A DNA stretch of 7,647 nt. It comes from an uncultured Selenomonas sp. (GTDB lineage Bacteria > Bacillota > Negativicutes > Selenomonadales > Selenomonadaceae). Shown here one piece after another: positions 7,478-7,647 of the stretch. The stretch spans positions 1-7,647 of the forward strand of contig CALYVJ010000072.1 of the NCBI GenBank assembly GCA_945494195.1, read 5' to 3'. How positions within the stretch are numbered: the stretch's first letter is position 1; every line of letters starts with the position of its first letter. A program made the position numbers and the translations under genes. Under the pieces are notes generated by a model. That model did no database searches and was not told the DNA's origin. It saw only the letters and a list, made by a program, of their open reading frames with translations.

Positions 7478-7647
7478 TCATCTCATATACTCACGATCAA
7501 TTATATATTTTTCATAAACCTCAATTGTATATGAACATATTTCAGAAATAACATCGCACCTTTTTAGTAAATCACGTTTTGTATAATTCCTACCAACTTC
7601 TTTTGGCGTTTGATCACCATGTGCAATATAGTTTCTATTATTTACCA
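7478..7647 (-). CDS. C-terminal fragment of a HEPN-type protein (RX4H RNase motif), 5' end outside window
   Basis: An open frame enters from the right edge and runs 55 codons to a TGA at 7478-7480. It begins VNNRNYIAHGD, in which R and H are separated by four residues. The RN-x-IAHG form of the RX4-6H motif is the hallmark of HEPN domains, many of which are metal-independent RNases in toxin and phage-defence systems. The remaining 45 residues are charged and look like the last helix of such a domain (ISEICSYTIEVYEKY). The fragment's base composition is strikingly AT-rich. It ends 56 bases before the ATPase gene on the same strand, with no terminator between, so it is probably in the same operon. 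MAE_28990-like HEPN proteins near restriction genes are the closest match I can name from memory. Only the end of the protein is visible, so the family call is tentative and activity is unknown. Confidence 0.6.
   Translation of the reverse strand, partial: VNNRNYIAHGDQTPKEVGRNYTKRDLLKRCDVISEICSYTIEVYEKYIIDREYMR

Overview
The window is carried almost entirely by the minus strand and has two parts that meet at an intergenic strip around 2304-2449. The organism is most likely an anaerobic Bacillota bacterium, possibly a member of the Negativicutes (Selenomonas or a relative). That rests on a giant acyl-CoA dehydratase activase-type protein with about 54% GC in a sampled stretch, and on AGGAG-like ribosome binding sites. 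The taxonomic guess is inference only.

Left part (1-2303): the first 767 residues of a very large 2-hydroxyacyl-CoA dehydratase activase / BadF-BcrA-type ATPase family protein, cut by the left edge. It has two tandem activase domains, each with its own DxGST phosphate loop and a pair of cysteines 39 residues apart. These are followed by a small cysteine cluster and the start of a DUF2229-like domain. It has its own good sigma-70-type promoter (2364-2392) and a stem-loop at the predicted 5' end of its mRNA. This gene looks like resident metabolic DNA.

Right part (2450-7647): a tightly packed minus-strand defence operon, in transcription order. (i) The C-terminus of a protein with a HEPN-type RNase motif, cut by the right edge. 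(ii) A 374-residue ABC/OLD-like ATPase resembling PtuA of the Septu anti-phage system. (iii) A 225-residue HNH nuclease resembling PtuB. (iv) A full-length type I restriction subunit HsdR. The gap is 3 bases between (ii) and (iii) and 22 bases between (iii) and (iv). hsdM and hsdS are not in the window; if the locus is a complete type I system they should lie beyond the right edge, upstream of the HEPN gene. The layout therefore suggests a Septu-like pair, and probably a HEPN protein, inserted between the modification/specificity genes and hsdR. GC falls toward the right edge (about 28% in the HEPN fragment), consistent with horizontally acquired cargo.

How the parts may work together: HsdR would cut unmodified incoming DNA. 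The ATPase-HNH pair would act as a second nuclease-based barrier, and a HEPN protein would act on RNA as a possible abortive-infection arm. The cooperation is inference; only the gene order, spacing and motifs are seen directly. No stretch longer than 300 bases lacks a gene. No tRNA, rRNA, CRISPR array, transposase or att site was recognised.
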